From contig JAMYWO010000095.1 in assembly GCA_024220525.1 (NCBI GenBank), positions 45,402 through 109,401 on the forward strand: a stretch of 64,000 nt of DNA. Reading direction: 5' to 3'. Of this stretch, positions 11,483-22,342 are shown in pieces. Every line of letters starts with the position of its first letter. Position 1 is the first letter of the stretch. A program made the position numbers and the translations under genes. The stretch is from Cochliopodium minus (taxonomy: Eukaryota > Discosea > Himatismenida > Cochliopodiidae). The notes below the pieces were generated by a model. The model worked only from the letters and a program-made list of their open reading frames with translations. It had not been told where the DNA came from and made no database searches.

Positions 11483-12881
11483 TTTTATATATGGACCTTA
11501 TATAAAATCTATTTTTTTTTAATTTTTTATTAATTCAAAAAATAATAATAAATAAAAAAAAAAATCATATTCAAAAGTAGGATGCATGACATTAAAAAAA
11601 AATTTTATTTTCGGATTTGGTTGTTTTTCGACAATCAAATAATTTATGACGTGATCAATGTTTTAAATTTCATAGATATATTCTACAATTTTGATGATTT
11701 TCTATATTCCAAATCAATTCTTGGTTAAATATAATAATAATCTTCATTTGTGAATGACAAATCTTAATATTAATCAGATTCCATTGTATACATATATCAA
11801 TACAAAAATATTATTTCCTTCAAAGATCAATTTTTTTTTTTTTTAAATTTCAAATTTTTAATTGTAAAAAAAAATTGATCTAATGAAAAAGAGAATGCAA
11901 ATTTTGGTTTTAAAGCAATAACAATTTCTAATTTCTTACTTTTCAAAAGTATTGAACTTTTTTTTAATTTTTTTAAAAATAATATAAAATAAAATAATAA
12001 AATATTTAAAATTACTTAAAAGTAAATATTTTTAGATTGGATTTCTTCCAAAATTTTTATCCCCTCTAAATCATTGATTTCCTTTAATAAGTCAAGGAGC
12101 TCATAATTTTCTTTAGTTTGTAAATTTCCAAAAATTACTTTTAATTTTTACGAATTTTTATAAACTTTAAAAATTATTTCAAAGAATAGGGTTTTTAAAA
12201 TAGCTTTTAATTGAACACTTGAAAGATTTCCATTGATACAAAATTCACTTTTTGAAATTTCTTTATAAAATTTTTAATTATAAATATTTGAATGAAATTT
12301 CTAAAGTAGGAGATAGGGAAATATACTTCCTCTAAGTAAATGGAAGTGAGTTAAATGGTTTAATACAAAGTTAGGAATAAAGGATAATGAAACTCAAAGA
12401 TTCAGTTTATTTTTTTGAAATATAATGTTTATTTTTTTGAGGAAACTTCTAATTCCACATTTATAATAAAAATATTTTTTCATTTTTGTCAAAGTAAAAA
12501 CAAATTACAAAATACAAATACTTGAGTTGAGATGTAAAGATTATTTTTTTGGAAGTTTCCTTCCATTTAAAATATTAAAATATTTTTTGTTTTTTATATT
12601 TGGAAAGGGAGATTAATTTGACTCCAAATAGACTTCTTAAAAGATTAAAATTTGTGAGAGTGAACCCATAAAAGAGAAAATAAATTTTTTTGAATTCCTA
12701 AATTCCTTTATTTGAAAATTCCTTCGCATTGTTTGTAAAAAAAATCCCAAAGAACAATTAAAAAGTATTGAAATCTGGGAAACAAGGTAAAGGAGGTAAT
12801 AAAGAAAGATTAGAAAGAATAATGAAAAGAAGAAAAGAAAGAATGATGTTATAATGATCACTTTTCAGAAGAAAGGAATGA
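11483..12881. other. Intergenic region with weak coding-like patches
   Basis: About 1.4 kb between the eS19 start and the RWP-RK stop. Most of it is extreme A/T-rich sequence with no supported gene. On the minus strand, 12137-12032 can be read as ENYELLDLLKEINDLEGI and more up to a TAA, and 12260-12170 as INGNLSSVQLKAILKTLFF; both have protein-like composition. I could not join them in frame with sensible splice sites, so this may be a relic or a gene I cannot resolve. Confidence 0.25.
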
Positions 12882-13684
12882 TTAAAGGTCTTCAGATTCA
12901 GAATCATAAGATTCAGAAGTGATTTGTTCGTTGCTGAATTTAGAATCAGAACCATTGTTAGGTCTAAGTCTAATTTGAACAGAGGAAAGGCATTTTTCTC
13001 TTTCTTTTGCTAAAACTTCGAGTTTTTTGATATCCTCCAAGGAAAGTTTTTTGCTCTTTTGTTTGAGGGTGATTTGTCTTTCTACCTTACGAAGATATCT
13101 ATAAGGCCATTTTCTTTGAGTTTGTTCTTTGAATCTTTTGCACAACATTGATTCGGATATTCCCAAGATCTTTGCTGCTTCTTTTTGTGGGAGAGTCAAT
13201 AAATGAGTGATATCAGTTAATACACATGGTCTCTTTCTGTTCTTTTTCTTTTGGGAATCTAATAAATAATTGAAGAGGATAAATTTTTTTGAATCATAAA
13301 GAGGATTTTTTTTTTAACAAAATGATAAAATAATAAGAATAAAGTGATTATTATTATTTTTTTTAATTTGGGGAAATTTATTGTTTTTAGAGGATTTAAA
13401 AAAAAAAGCTTACTTTCTTGGCTATCAATTTCATCACTTTCATCAATTGAAGAGATAGGTGAAGATGGCGCAATTTCAGAAATTTCTTCTACAGAGCGTT
13501 TCAATGGAAATGTGGTTGGTAAACTTTCTTTGATGTTATTCTCCATAGAGAAATTGAAAAGGATTAATTGTGCAGCTGCTTCGAGTTCTTGTACGCTATG
13601 TTCGAGTCTTCTTTTTTTATTATAGATGTGGATTTCTTGTTGGTTGTTGCAGAGGTTGTTAAAGCTCATTTTATATTGTTGCAT
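12882..13684 (-). CDS. RWP-RK domain transcription factor
   Basis: Two exons (13684-13414, 13258-12882) give 215 residues. Residues about 100-150 form an RWP-RK domain: LPQKEAAKILGISESMLCKR followed by RKWPYRYLRKVERQI, the latter matching the name-giving R-W-P-Y-R-K element with one change (RKWPYRYLRK). An amphipathic coiled-coil-like segment and a Ser/Glu/Asp-rich C-terminus follow. The N-terminal 90 residues hold a basic KKRR patch and a Ser/Asp-rich stretch. RWP-RK factors are best known from plants and algae (nitrogen response, gamete fate) and are also found in several amoebae; the target genes here are unknown. Start is the first Met of the exon; 18 bases on is a second possible Met. 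Confidence 0.8.
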
Positions 13685-14704
13685 TTTATTGATCGTTTTT
13701 TTGAAAAATTGTTTAAAAGGAAAAAAGTTTGAAAAAGGAAAAATGAAAAATTTTTTTTTTTAGTTTTTTTTTATTTTTTATTATTTTTATTTTATATTTT
13801 AATTTTTGAGAGATTATAAAGAGTAATTTCAACAAAAAAAGAAAATCTGTTGAAACAGAGGGAAAAAATTTAAAGAAGATGACAAAGAGGGTAAATATAA
13901 ATTAATAAATCTCATCTTTAAAAGCCAAAACTCATCAAATTTACTTGAAGAATATATATTTATATATAATTTCCTCAACCTTAAATTTAGAAGTAAAGTA
14001 AAATTCAAGAAAGGGAACTTATTCTATAAAATTATTTTTGAAAATATGGAACTTTAAAGGCATCGTAAAATTATTCAACTCACTATTTTTTGTATGATTG
14101 TTTAACGGAGGAGGTTCTTTAAAAAAGATATCGGCATTTTCGAAATTTTAAAGATCTTTAATAAAAAAAATAAACTAAAATGGATATTTAATTTTCCCAA
14201 TATATGTACCTCGTATTTCTACTGTTTTTTTTCATTTTTCATTGAACTTAGTTTTCATTAAATTTGAAGAATATTTCACGAATATTTTAAAATGAAGAGG
14301 AAAATTTAAAAAAGAAATTACATGGACCTCCGATTCTCCGTTATCTCTTCTATAAAAATACAAAATAATTTGGAATACTCAATTAAAATCACTTTCTAAA
14401 GCAATATTTTTAGTTTTATTTGGAAATTTTTTATTAAAGGAGTATTCCGAAGTTAAAAAAAAAAAATATTTATTTAATTTTTCTTATATATTTAGTACTT
14501 AATTGATTTTTATTTAAAAGAAATCCTAAAAGAAATTTCATTGAAAAAAACTTCTTTTTTTATATTTAAACACCAAATATTTTACAATCTTTCATGTATC
14601 ATTTTGGGAAAATGGAAGAAGTATGTTTGGTAATTAAAAAGTAATATATTAATTTGGAATGAATTTTTATTTTATTTGTAAATATTTCCTTCAGTTTTTT
14701 ATGT
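13685..14704. other. Intergenic region
   Basis: About 1 kb between the RWP-RK gene start and the glutathione S-transferase stop. Very A/T-rich with many short homopolymer runs. I see no exon with family similarity, no tRNA-like cloverleaf and no repeat worth naming. Confidence 0.5.
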
Positions 14705-15530
14705 TCAGTTTTTTCTTTCACCTCTTTCATTCAATCTTTTTATTGTTGATCTGTTTGTGATGTTTCTTCTGAAAGAATGTAGCAAAGTGAATTCATTCAA
14801 TGAAAAATCAATTTCTTTTAACTTCTTCTCTCTTTCTATACTTTCAAGGAAAGAGAACAAAGAAATATCAGCACAAGTGAACTTTAAAAGATAAAAAAAT
14901 AAATTAAAAAAAAATTGAAGGGAAATATAAAAAGTGAAATCTTTTTAACTCTTTGTCCAAATAAATAAGGTGTTAGACTTGATTCTAATAATTTGGAGCA
15001 ATGATTCAAAAAACTTTTCAATTCATCAATGATGGAATCGTATTCTTCTTCATTCCAAATTTTCCTTTCCAAATGGAAACATTGTTGGCAGATATTATCA
15101 ATGAGAGCCCTTTCTTTATCGCCACATCCTGACAAGTTGCATACATTTGACAAATATCTGAATATCACTTCTCTTCCCGCCAATTTTATCCCTTCTTCAT
15201 GATCTTCCAATAATGGCAGATCTCCAAATGAAAGATTTGATTCTTTAAAGTTTATATATGAATTCCCTTCCACATCCTTGTAGTTATACTTTGATTTACC
15301 TTTATATTAATTTTATTTATCAAAAATTTGCAAATTTTGAAAGTTAATTAATCAAACTTACTTTCTGCAAGCAAAATCCTTATTGTATCACTTTTTTTTG
15401 TTTGAAAATTTAAAAATGTATAAATATAAAAATCAAATTTCTATTTTTGTAACTTGTATCCTTCTTACCACTCTCCTCTACACGGAAAGTACACAAGTGT
15501 GTATCTTAAATTTTGGTTATTTAAATCCAT
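14705..15530 (-). CDS. Glutathione S-transferase (sigma-like)
   Basis: Four exons (15530-15469, 15390-15362, 15299-14950, 14881-14705) close exactly to 205 residues, the standard GST size. The thioredoxin-like N-terminal domain reads YTLVYFPCRGEC, DTIRILLAE, FGDLPLLEDHEEGIKLAG and REVIFRYLSN, in the order and spacing of sigma/mu/alpha GSTs, with Tyr in the place of the catalytic Tyr of LxYF. The glutathione-contacting Ser of the usual Q-S-x-A-I motif appears as Arg (GREVIFRYL), so glutathione handling may differ. The helical C-terminal domain contains FTCADISLFSFLE, equivalent to the conserved LTxADL. It includes a 29-base second exon. Likely a cytosolic detoxification or prostaglandin-synthase-type enzyme; substrate unknown. 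Confidence 0.8.
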
Positions 15531-16035
15531 TTTTCCTTTTTTTTTTTAATTATTTTTTTATTTTATTTTACATAAATTTTTATTCTTCTAAATTTTTTCC
15601 AAATTTTGACAATAACTGAGCGAAATTTATGTACAAAAATTTTGAATATAAAGTAATGATTGATTCAATTTATTTTGAAAAGAAAGAATTGAAGGGGAAA
15701 GAAAAGAGGATTAACAAAAACTAAAAAGCGGTTCAAAATATTCAAAATTTTAACAATCATTCCTAAATTTCCACTTTGAACTTTATATTTTTTTTTTTCA
15801 TTTTTTATTTTAATTTTTAAAAAATCAAAAAATGAAATAAAGGAAAAATTGATTGAATCCTTTGAAGATCATAGTATTGAATTCCACATCAAAATTATTT
15901 GAACAATTTTATAAAATCTTCTTTCTTCTTGATGTTTTGAAAAAAATTTTTAATATCCTTTGCCGTCGAACTAAATAATAAAATATATAAAAAATATTTG
16001 TGAGGAGAGTTGTTTTTTAAATTTGTAGATTGAAA
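15531..16035. other. Divergent intergenic region
   Basis: About 500 bases between the starts of the minus-strand GST gene and the plus-strand SAM-RING gene, so it should contain both promoters and 5' untranslated regions. An acceptor-like TTGTAG just before the SAM-RING Met allows a 5'-UTR intron. No motif can be singled out. Confidence 0.4.
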
Positions 16036-17511
16036 ATGTTATTTTGGAAGAAATTAAAGAACAAGAAAACAAAAAAGAAAGAAACCTCAAACTCTCAAGA
16101 AGAATTTGCAAGAAAGACGATATCAGATTTATCTGCAGAGGAGGTATGTTTTTGGGTAGGATCCATAGGGTTCCAACAATATGCACCCAAATTTTTGGAA
16201 AACGAGATATCAGGGGATATATTATTGGAATTGACAGAAAATGATCTCCTATCAATAGGGATAAAGAATAATCATCATTGTGAAATGATCCTCAAAGAAA
16301 TCCAAAAATTTTCGATTATAAAAAATCAGCAAATTCTCTTTCATAATAATCTTCCAGATAATGATCCTATACTTTGGAGTGTAGAGGATGTATCCAAATA
16401 TATGAAATCCATAGGATTTCAAGAATATATCCAAACATTCGAAGAAAATTTGATAGATGGAAAAGTATTATTCGATTTGGATGACAAAGATTTGATAGAG
16501 ATGGGGATGGAATCTACAGGACATAGAAAAAAATTATTATCTCACTGCGAGATCTATTTGCAAACAATCAAAAAACCAAAGACACATGGATTCAAATCCA
16601 GTAGGATATATACCTCTGATGATGAGGAGGAACCTAGGGATGAAACTCTTTCAAAAAGAGAGCTCTTGCAGCAATATTATTCCTCGTTGATGAATGAGGT
16701 GCATCAGAAGTCTACCAATCCAGGAGAATGGAAGATTGCCGATGTACATATGTGGCTTCAGCAGATCGGATTGGAACAATATAAAGAACAATTCAATAAA
16801 CATCAGATAGATGGACAAACATTGATAGATATCGATAGGGTTGATCTCGAATCCATAGGTGTCCATAGCATTGGCCATCAAAAAAAACTTTTGACTGAAA
16901 TTGAAAATCTCTGCCAGAATCATGATATCAAAAAGGATATCCTAAAGGGAGAGATCTTTTCGCATCATGATTCTTTCAAAGAATCTCATAAGGATTCACA
17001 TAAAGATTCGCATGGCAAGGATCACAACAAAGATCATCCCATCAAGGATCATCATCATCACACCAAAGAATATAACACTAATTATTTTAACAGCGATCAC
17101 AACAAAGATCACAACAAAGATCTTCACACCAAAGAATATAACACTAATTATTTCAAGATGAAAGATAAAAACGATCACAACAAAAATGATCACAACAAGG
17201 AAAATACTTTTCACAAGCAAGCTATTTCCAAAACTGATCAAAACGGAGAAATTCCTCATTTAAAACTTTTGAAGCGTCTTTCTGATAATGATGTTGGCAG
17301 CGAAGACGACGATTTGATTGTTTCTTACTCTGAAATAGATAACTCTAGTATTTCTGAGTGTAAAGTTTGTTTTGATCTGGCTATCGACACCGTTTTGGTT
17401 GATTGTGGTCATACTGTTTGCTGTCATGAGTGCGGCATCAGTTTAAGAAATTGTCCTATTTGCAAAAAGCCCATCATTAGGGTTGTAAGGACTTATTCTT
17501 CAATAAACTGA
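16036..17511 (+). CDS. Triple SAM domain, His/Asp/Lys-rich linker, C-terminal RING protein
   Basis: An intronless frame of 491 residues. Three SAM domains lie at about residues 30-93, 112-180 and 232-297; each has the W-x-x-E/A-D-V...L...IGLxQY...DG..LL.L...DL...GI...GHR.K layout, for example WKIADVHMWLQQIGLEQYKE and SIGHQKKLLTEIE in the third. Residues about 310-395 are a His/Asp/Lys/Asn-rich region with an internal duplication of HTKEYNTNYF. The C-terminus is a C3HC4 RING: CKVC, then CGHTVCCHEC and CPIC. This suggests a ubiquitin ligase that oligomerises through its SAM domains. Substrates are unknown. The His-rich linker may bind metal. Lack of introns contrasts with nearly all neighbours. 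Confidence 0.85.
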   Translation: MLFWKKLKNKKTKKKETSNSQEEFARKTISDLSAEEVCFWVGSIGFQQYAPKFLENEISGDILLELTENDLLSIGIKNNHHCEMILKEIQKFSIIKNQQILFHNNLPDNDPILWSVEDVSKYMKSIGFQEYIQTFEENLIDGKVLFDLDDKDLIEMGMESTGHRKKLLSHCEIYLQTIKKPKTHGFKSSRIYTSDDEEEPRDETLSKRELLQQYYSSLMNEVHQKSTNPGEWKIADVHMWLQQIGLEQYKEQFNKHQIDGQTLIDIDRVDLESIGVHSIGHQKKLLTEIENLCQNHDIKKDILKGEIFSHHDSFKESHKDSHKDSHGKDHNKDHPIKDHHHHTKEYNTNYFNSDHNKDHNKDLHTKEYNTNYFKMKDKNDHNKNDHNKENTFHKQAISKTDQNGEIPHLKLLKRLSDNDVGSEDDDLIVSYSEIDNSSISECKVCFDLAIDTVLVDCGHTVCCHECGISLRNCPICKKPIIRVVRTYSSIN

Positions 17512-17706
17512 AGGAAATCTTTATACAGAATTCTTGTTTAATAAAAAAAAGTTTTTCAAAAAGAAAAGAAGTAAATATTTTTCAAGTTTTTTGTTTTTGC
17601 TTTGTTTTGTTTTTTTTTTTCAAATTTAAATTTTTAATCTTTTTTTTAATAAATTTTATTTATTTTTTCTGAAAAATAAAAAAATAAAAAAAAAATAGTG
17701 GAAAAA

Positions 17707-18060
17707 ATGCAGAAAATCCTAAATAATCTGAAATATACTATGGCTGGGATACTCACAAATATTAAACCAGTTTTTTCTTATAATTCAAAGTGATATCCTT
17801 TTTTTTTTTAATATCCAAATCTTAACAATTTATTCTTTTTTTTTTTCTTTATTTTTTATAGATATATCTGCTTTTCAGAAGGATCTAATTTGAGAATATA
17901 TCTAGTTGTTCCTTCCGTAGATGCGAGATTATGTTTGAATGGACACAAAACAATCATTTCAGGTATCGTTCCAAGCAAAGCGAATGTTTTGCAAGTATAT
18001 TCTTCCTCATTGGATGGGGATATTATATTATGGGATATTGATGATGGATCACAACTTATG
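17707..18060 (+). CDS. WDR75: WDR75 / UTP17 N-terminal fragment
   Basis: Two exons (17707-17789, 17862-18060) encode the first 94 residues of a WD40 protein. The order KPVFSYNSKYICFSEGSNLR, LCLNGHKTIISGIV, and YSSSLDGDIILWDIDDG corresponds closely to the start of WDR75 (yeast Nan1/Utp17), a subunit of the t-UTP complex that primes pre-rRNA transcription and 18S processing in the nucleolus. The exon ends at a good donor (ATG|GTAAGT), but the family has about 800 residues and nothing resembling the rest follows. A single unresolved base lies at 18132, 70 bases on, and the sequence character changes there. The fragment is therefore either a misjoin in the assembly or a real truncation. Confidence 0.65.
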
Positions 18061-18601
18061 GTAAGTCAATCATAAATCAATTTATTTATATAAAGGATAA
18101 TTATTGTGGAATCGAATTTTTTTTTAAAATANGATACAGTTTGAGAACTTTTTGAAGATATTTGCAGCACAGAATTAAAGTGATACCAATTCAGTTAATG
18201 CAGTTATTAAGCGGGTTGTTGGATAAACAATAATGAATTAATTTTATATAAAAGTAAAACGTGATATTGTTGTGAAGAAATGTCATTCTTCATTTTGCGA
18301 GTTGTCCAATCAATCTGGACATAAACTTGAAAAATGAATCCAGAAGAAAATTTTTTCACGAAATATTTTAAAAACAAAATGTTATACTGATGAAGTGAAA
18401 TTTGAACCCAAATTAGTTACTTAAAATCTGACACAACTCTACTATATTTTTCTGCTTTGCAAATTTTTTCCATCTTTGAATTTTTTTTTGAAATGGAATA
18501 AATTTTTTATCGAAAAGAAAATTTCCACAATAGGATCATCTTAAGTTTCTCTTAGGTTTTGTAATTTACAACTTTTAATAGGAAAAGAAATTTTTGTAAA
18601 G
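18061..18601. other. Unassigned stretch containing a single N
   Basis: After the WDR75 donor there is no continuing WD40 exon. From 18133 to about 18470 the base composition is richer in G and C than ordinary spacer here and short protein-like reading frames exist on both strands, but none matches a family I know. It may be material from elsewhere joined at the N at 18132. Confidence 0.3.
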
Positions 18602-19391
18602 TTATTTTTTTAATGAAACTGCTAAGTTATAAATTTTCTCAATCAAATTTTTAAAGAGAATAAGATCTTTGTGGACAGGGAAAATCACATCTTTCAATTT
18701 AGTTGGAAAGTCATGGCATTCTTCCAAAAAAGGATGTGCTATTTTGTTCCTTAAGTCCAGAAGATCAACCATTATTTTAAAGTCAAATTTTAATTCATCT
18801 TGAATTATATTAATCAACACTTCGTATTGTTCCTTATCATATTTACTTCCCCTTTTAAGTTCCGCAAATTGGTCCCAAGTTTTTATTGAGGGATATTTTT
18901 TAATTATGATTTTCAAAAGAATTTTTTTTTTGAAAAACGAAATCAATACACCAATAGCCATCAATTGTTCTATTTTCCTTTTTTCTATTGAAGAAAGATA
19001 ATAAAAAACTTTTAAATTTTTTTAAAAAATAATCACCATTTTCAACATCTTTAAGTTCTTTTTTGGCAGTATCATTATCTATTTTCAATTTTCTATTTTT
19101 TTCTTCCAAATTTTTTATTTTCACTTCTTTTTCGTTTTTCATTTCATAAAACATTTTTTTTGCCTCCTCAAGAATACTTTTCATTTCTTCTTTTTCTTGG
19201 TTACCTTTCTTTTCGATACTTTCTATTTTTTTTTCCATTTCCTCTTTTTCTTTAATTCGTTCCAATTTTTCATGTTTGAGATTTTTTTCCATTTCCTCTT
19301 TTTCTTCTTTGTGCCTCTTTTCATTATTCTCAAATTTCTTTTCAAGAGCAAAAATTTTGTCCTGAATAATTTTTTTTTTGATTGTAGTCAT
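18602..19391 (-). CDS. Coiled-coil protein with C-terminal helical domain
   Basis: Two exons (19391-19037, 18984-18602) close to 245 residues. The first 120 residues are an almost unbroken Lys/Glu coiled coil. The C-terminal 110 residues form a helical domain with WDQFAELKRGSKYDKEQYEV and MVDLLDLRNKIAHPFLEE; the R-N-x-[IV]-x-H-P pattern is shared by HEPN-like and other small helical domains, but I would not name a family from it. The junction includes a low-complexity FFKKKILLKIIIKK segment, which could alternatively hide another intron. Function unknown. Confidence 0.5.
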
Positions 19392-19579
19392 TAATTTTTT
19401 TTTATCATTGGTTAATGTATATTTATATTTTTAATTTGATAACAAATTTTTTTCTTGACTTGAAAAAATTTGTTAATAAAGATATTTTTTAGGATGATAT
19501 TAATTTTCATTCAAAAAATTTATTAATCTTAACTTCCTTCGTTTTTAATTATTAAATATTTCTTTCAAATTAAATTATC

Positions 19580-19792
19580 TTAAGATAATTTTTGAAATAT
19601 AGATTTAACTTGATAATTTACCTCTGGATCTTCCAAATCGATTTTGTCACCTTTCCTAAAAAAACTTGTAAAATAATCACAAATATTGGATTTTCTTACC
19701 TTTTGATGTTTGGAATTAGTCTCATGATGATTTTCAAATTTGTCATGTTTCACATGTTTTGAATGTGAATTGTTATTTTTAGTTGGGACCAT
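19580..19792 (-). CDS. Small hypothetical protein, possibly spliced
   Basis: A 70-residue frame beginning MVPTKNNNSHSKHVKHDKFE and ending DPEVNYQVKSIFQKLS. The first half is His/Asn/Lys-rich; the end looks like ordinary protein. A donor-like AAAG|GTAAGA and an acceptor-like TTTTTTAG lie inside, but removing that stretch breaks the frame, so I keep it whole. No family recognised. It could be an exon of a longer gene. Confidence 0.35.
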   Translation of the reverse strand: MVPTKNNNSHSKHVKHDKFENHHETNSKHQKVRKSNICDYFTSFFRKGDKIDLEDPEVNYQVKSIFQKLS

Positions 19793-19981
19793 TTTTGTTG
19801 GAGATAAATCAGTGATTTGTTTTTTCTTGTTTGATTTTTTTTTTTAATTTCATTTATATCTTTTTGAATTTTGGCTCAAAAATTTTTTTGACTTAAAAAT
19901 CTTAACTTCAAATTAAATTAATTCAAATAAAAAGATAAAATAGAAAAGAAAAAAAAAATTGATAAACAAATCTTTTTGGAA

Positions 19982-22240
19982 TTATTTAATTTGGATGGTA
20001 TTTACTTTCAAACTTCTTTCTTCTATTTCCAAAGTGACCAACTCTTCAATCAAAGATTTGCAAGCGACAAGCTCCTTGAACTCCTCGAGAATGGTAGACT
20101 TCAAAATCTGAACTTTCTCGTCCAAACCATCATACTTTTCAAGAGAGGAAGTGAAACCCTGCAAATCAAAGATGATCCCCTCTGTTTTCTCGATAGAATT
20201 GATCATCTTTGGAAGATCAACCGTCCCATTTTTAATGGGCATTCTGTTAGTAACAGAATAAATGTCATTAGCCATCTTGTCATAATCAGAGTAGAAAAGT
20301 TGGAGAGATTCCAAAATGGGAAAAAGGTTGGTAGAATAGTTTTCGATTTGTTGAAAGACTGTTTTGGTGATTTTCATTTCTTCGAGCTCCTCTTTCAATT
20401 CGATGCACTCCCTCTCCAACCTCTCCACCTCGTTCCATACTTTCTGGATCTGCATCTCCGAATTGAGTTCCTGTTGTCTGGAAGAGTCGTCAAACTTGAT
20501 GTTCATGAACTCCAGTTGCAAAAGTTTTGCCTCAATCAGCTCCAACTCTTTCTTCGCATCCATAATTTGTAAAGAATTGTTCCTCGGTAAAATTTTAGAC
20601 TTTGTATCTATGATATTTGTAAGATTACTTGTGATATTATTGTTTGTGGTATTATTGTTTGTGATATTATTTCTTGTGAGATTAGTTGTGGTTATGTTTT
20701 CTGTGTTATTGTTATTCTTATTATTGTTATTATTGTTGTTGTTACTGAGGATCATACTCTTGTTATGGTCGATGTTGGTTTCTTTCCTTGTTGGTTGTTT
20801 GGAGATGGTATTTTTGGAAAGGGATGGTTTTTTGATAGTTAATGGCTCGTTGTTCATTGATCTTTTCATTTTGTCTAAAATAAAACAAAATAAAAAATTG
20901 TAATTTTTTTTATTATTTTTATATTTTTCATTTAATAATTTTTTTTTTGAATTTATTAATTTTTTTTCTTATAATTTTTACTTTCCAAATAGGCAATTCT
21001 TTGTTTATCGTCCATTACTTGTCTTCTTTCAATTTGAGGACTTTTTTTATTGAGAGTAGAAGAGACTTTGTTGGAGTTTGTGGGAGTTTTGAGGGTAGGC
21101 TTTATTTGGTTGTCACTTATTTTAGAAAGCTTTGCCTTCTCGCCATGTTTTTCTGATGCTTGCATAAATCTTGACTCAACTGTTTTTGCTGATTTATATA
21201 GAGTAAAATAAATAATGTTGAATGATTTTTAAAAATAATTTAGTAAAAAAAAAAAATTTAAAAATTAAATATTGAAGAAATGAATCAAAATGAAAACTTG
21301 ATAATGAGCAAAAAATTATTGAAAAAAGAAAAATGGACAACTTCATTAAAAATCAATGAAAAATTTAAAAAAAATTAACAATTTTTTTTTACTTTTGGGA
21401 GTTGTTTTTTTGACAGTATTTACATTGTTATTTTCATTATTAGTGTTGTTTTGTGAGGAAGTTGGTTTTTTCGAAGATTCAACAATACTTTTGTCCATGA
21501 GAAGAGAGTTGGTAGGTTTGAAAGGATCTTGAGAAGGCAAGAAGGAGCTGAAGATTTTGTGCTGAGGCAATTCCTCCTCTTCTTTCTTCTCCATCTCTTC
21601 TTTCTTTTGTTTCGATATGAACATTCCTGATAATCTTTTCTTAATCAGATTTGTTTCTGGTGTTTCGTTTTTTTTGTTTTTATTGATTTCGTAATGTAGA
21701 TTATTATTCATTCTATTATTATTGTTTAGTTTATTGTTTATATTTGTTGATGGCGTTATCAGTTTTTGTGATATTTTTGTCTTTTCTACATTATCTGTTT
21801 TTTTGATGGTTGTTTTATTTATAGTGCTTGGTATATTTTTGGCGGGCTTTTTCTCTGTTCTATAAATTAATTATAAACAAGAATTTAAGATCTAATTTGA
21901 GTCTATAGTTAATTTATTTGAGTCTATTTTGAAGTTTAAAAGTATTATCATATTGGTTTGTTTATTTAACAGAACACTATTAACTGTAATTTGCTAAATA
22001 ATACTGATATATGTTTCATTCAAAGAATATAGTTTATCTGTCATTTTATAAATGATCTATTCAACAATTTTAACCCAAATAAAAAAATCAATTCGAAAAT
22101 TTTGGGAGAATACGTAATAATTGGAATTATGATAAAATAAAATTTTTTGCCAAGTACTTTTTTCTTGATTTCCACATCTCCAATTCTTCTTCTCTTGTCA
22201 ATTGTCTTGGAGTCTCACCAATTTGATTAATATTAGACAT
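19982..22240 (-). CDS. HAUS8: HAUS8 homologue, augmin complex subunit
   Basis: Four exons (22240-22158, 21859-21393, 21188-20982, 20874-19982) close to 549 residues. Two regions identify the family. TVESRFMQASEKHGEKAK matches the microtubule-binding V-E-S-R-Y-x-Q element of HAUS8, and the C-terminal coiled-coil region LLQLEFMNIKFDDSSRQQE...IQKVWNEVERLE parallels the QWRF segment of plant AUG8. A later SDYDKMANDIYSVTNRMPIK also aligns with HAUS8 (A-x-x-L-x-x-T-x-x-x-[LM]-P). Augmin recruits gamma-tubulin to existing microtubules to branch the spindle. Asn- and Lys-rich low-complexity sequence fills the middle, including a run of eight Asn. Its start is only 102 bases from the divergent AMD1 start. 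Confidence 0.75.
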
Positions 22241-22342
22241 TTTTTTTTATTCTTCAAACAAAAATAAATCATAAAAAAAAAAAAATAAAAAAAAATAAAG
22301 CTAATTTTAATTATCCTCCTATATCTCTTTGCTGATTTAATA
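22241..22342. promoter_or_regulatory. Compact bidirectional spacer, HAUS8 / AMD1
   Basis: Only 102 bases separate the two divergent start codons. The spacer is nearly pure A/T with A-runs near the HAUS8 side. Both 5' untranslated regions and core promoters must fit here or overlap the genes. No TATA or initiator can be assigned with confidence in such A/T-rich sequence. Confidence 0.45.

Noticed and set aside
15383-15619. Plus-strand 78-codon frame with a hydrophobic start resembling a signal peptide
   Set aside because: It lies across the first two GST exons on the opposite strand, and the GST exons close in frame with family similarity.
19976-20572. Plus-strand 198-codon frame opposite HAUS8
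   Set aside because: Antisense of the conserved coiled-coil exon of HAUS8; no splice or family support.
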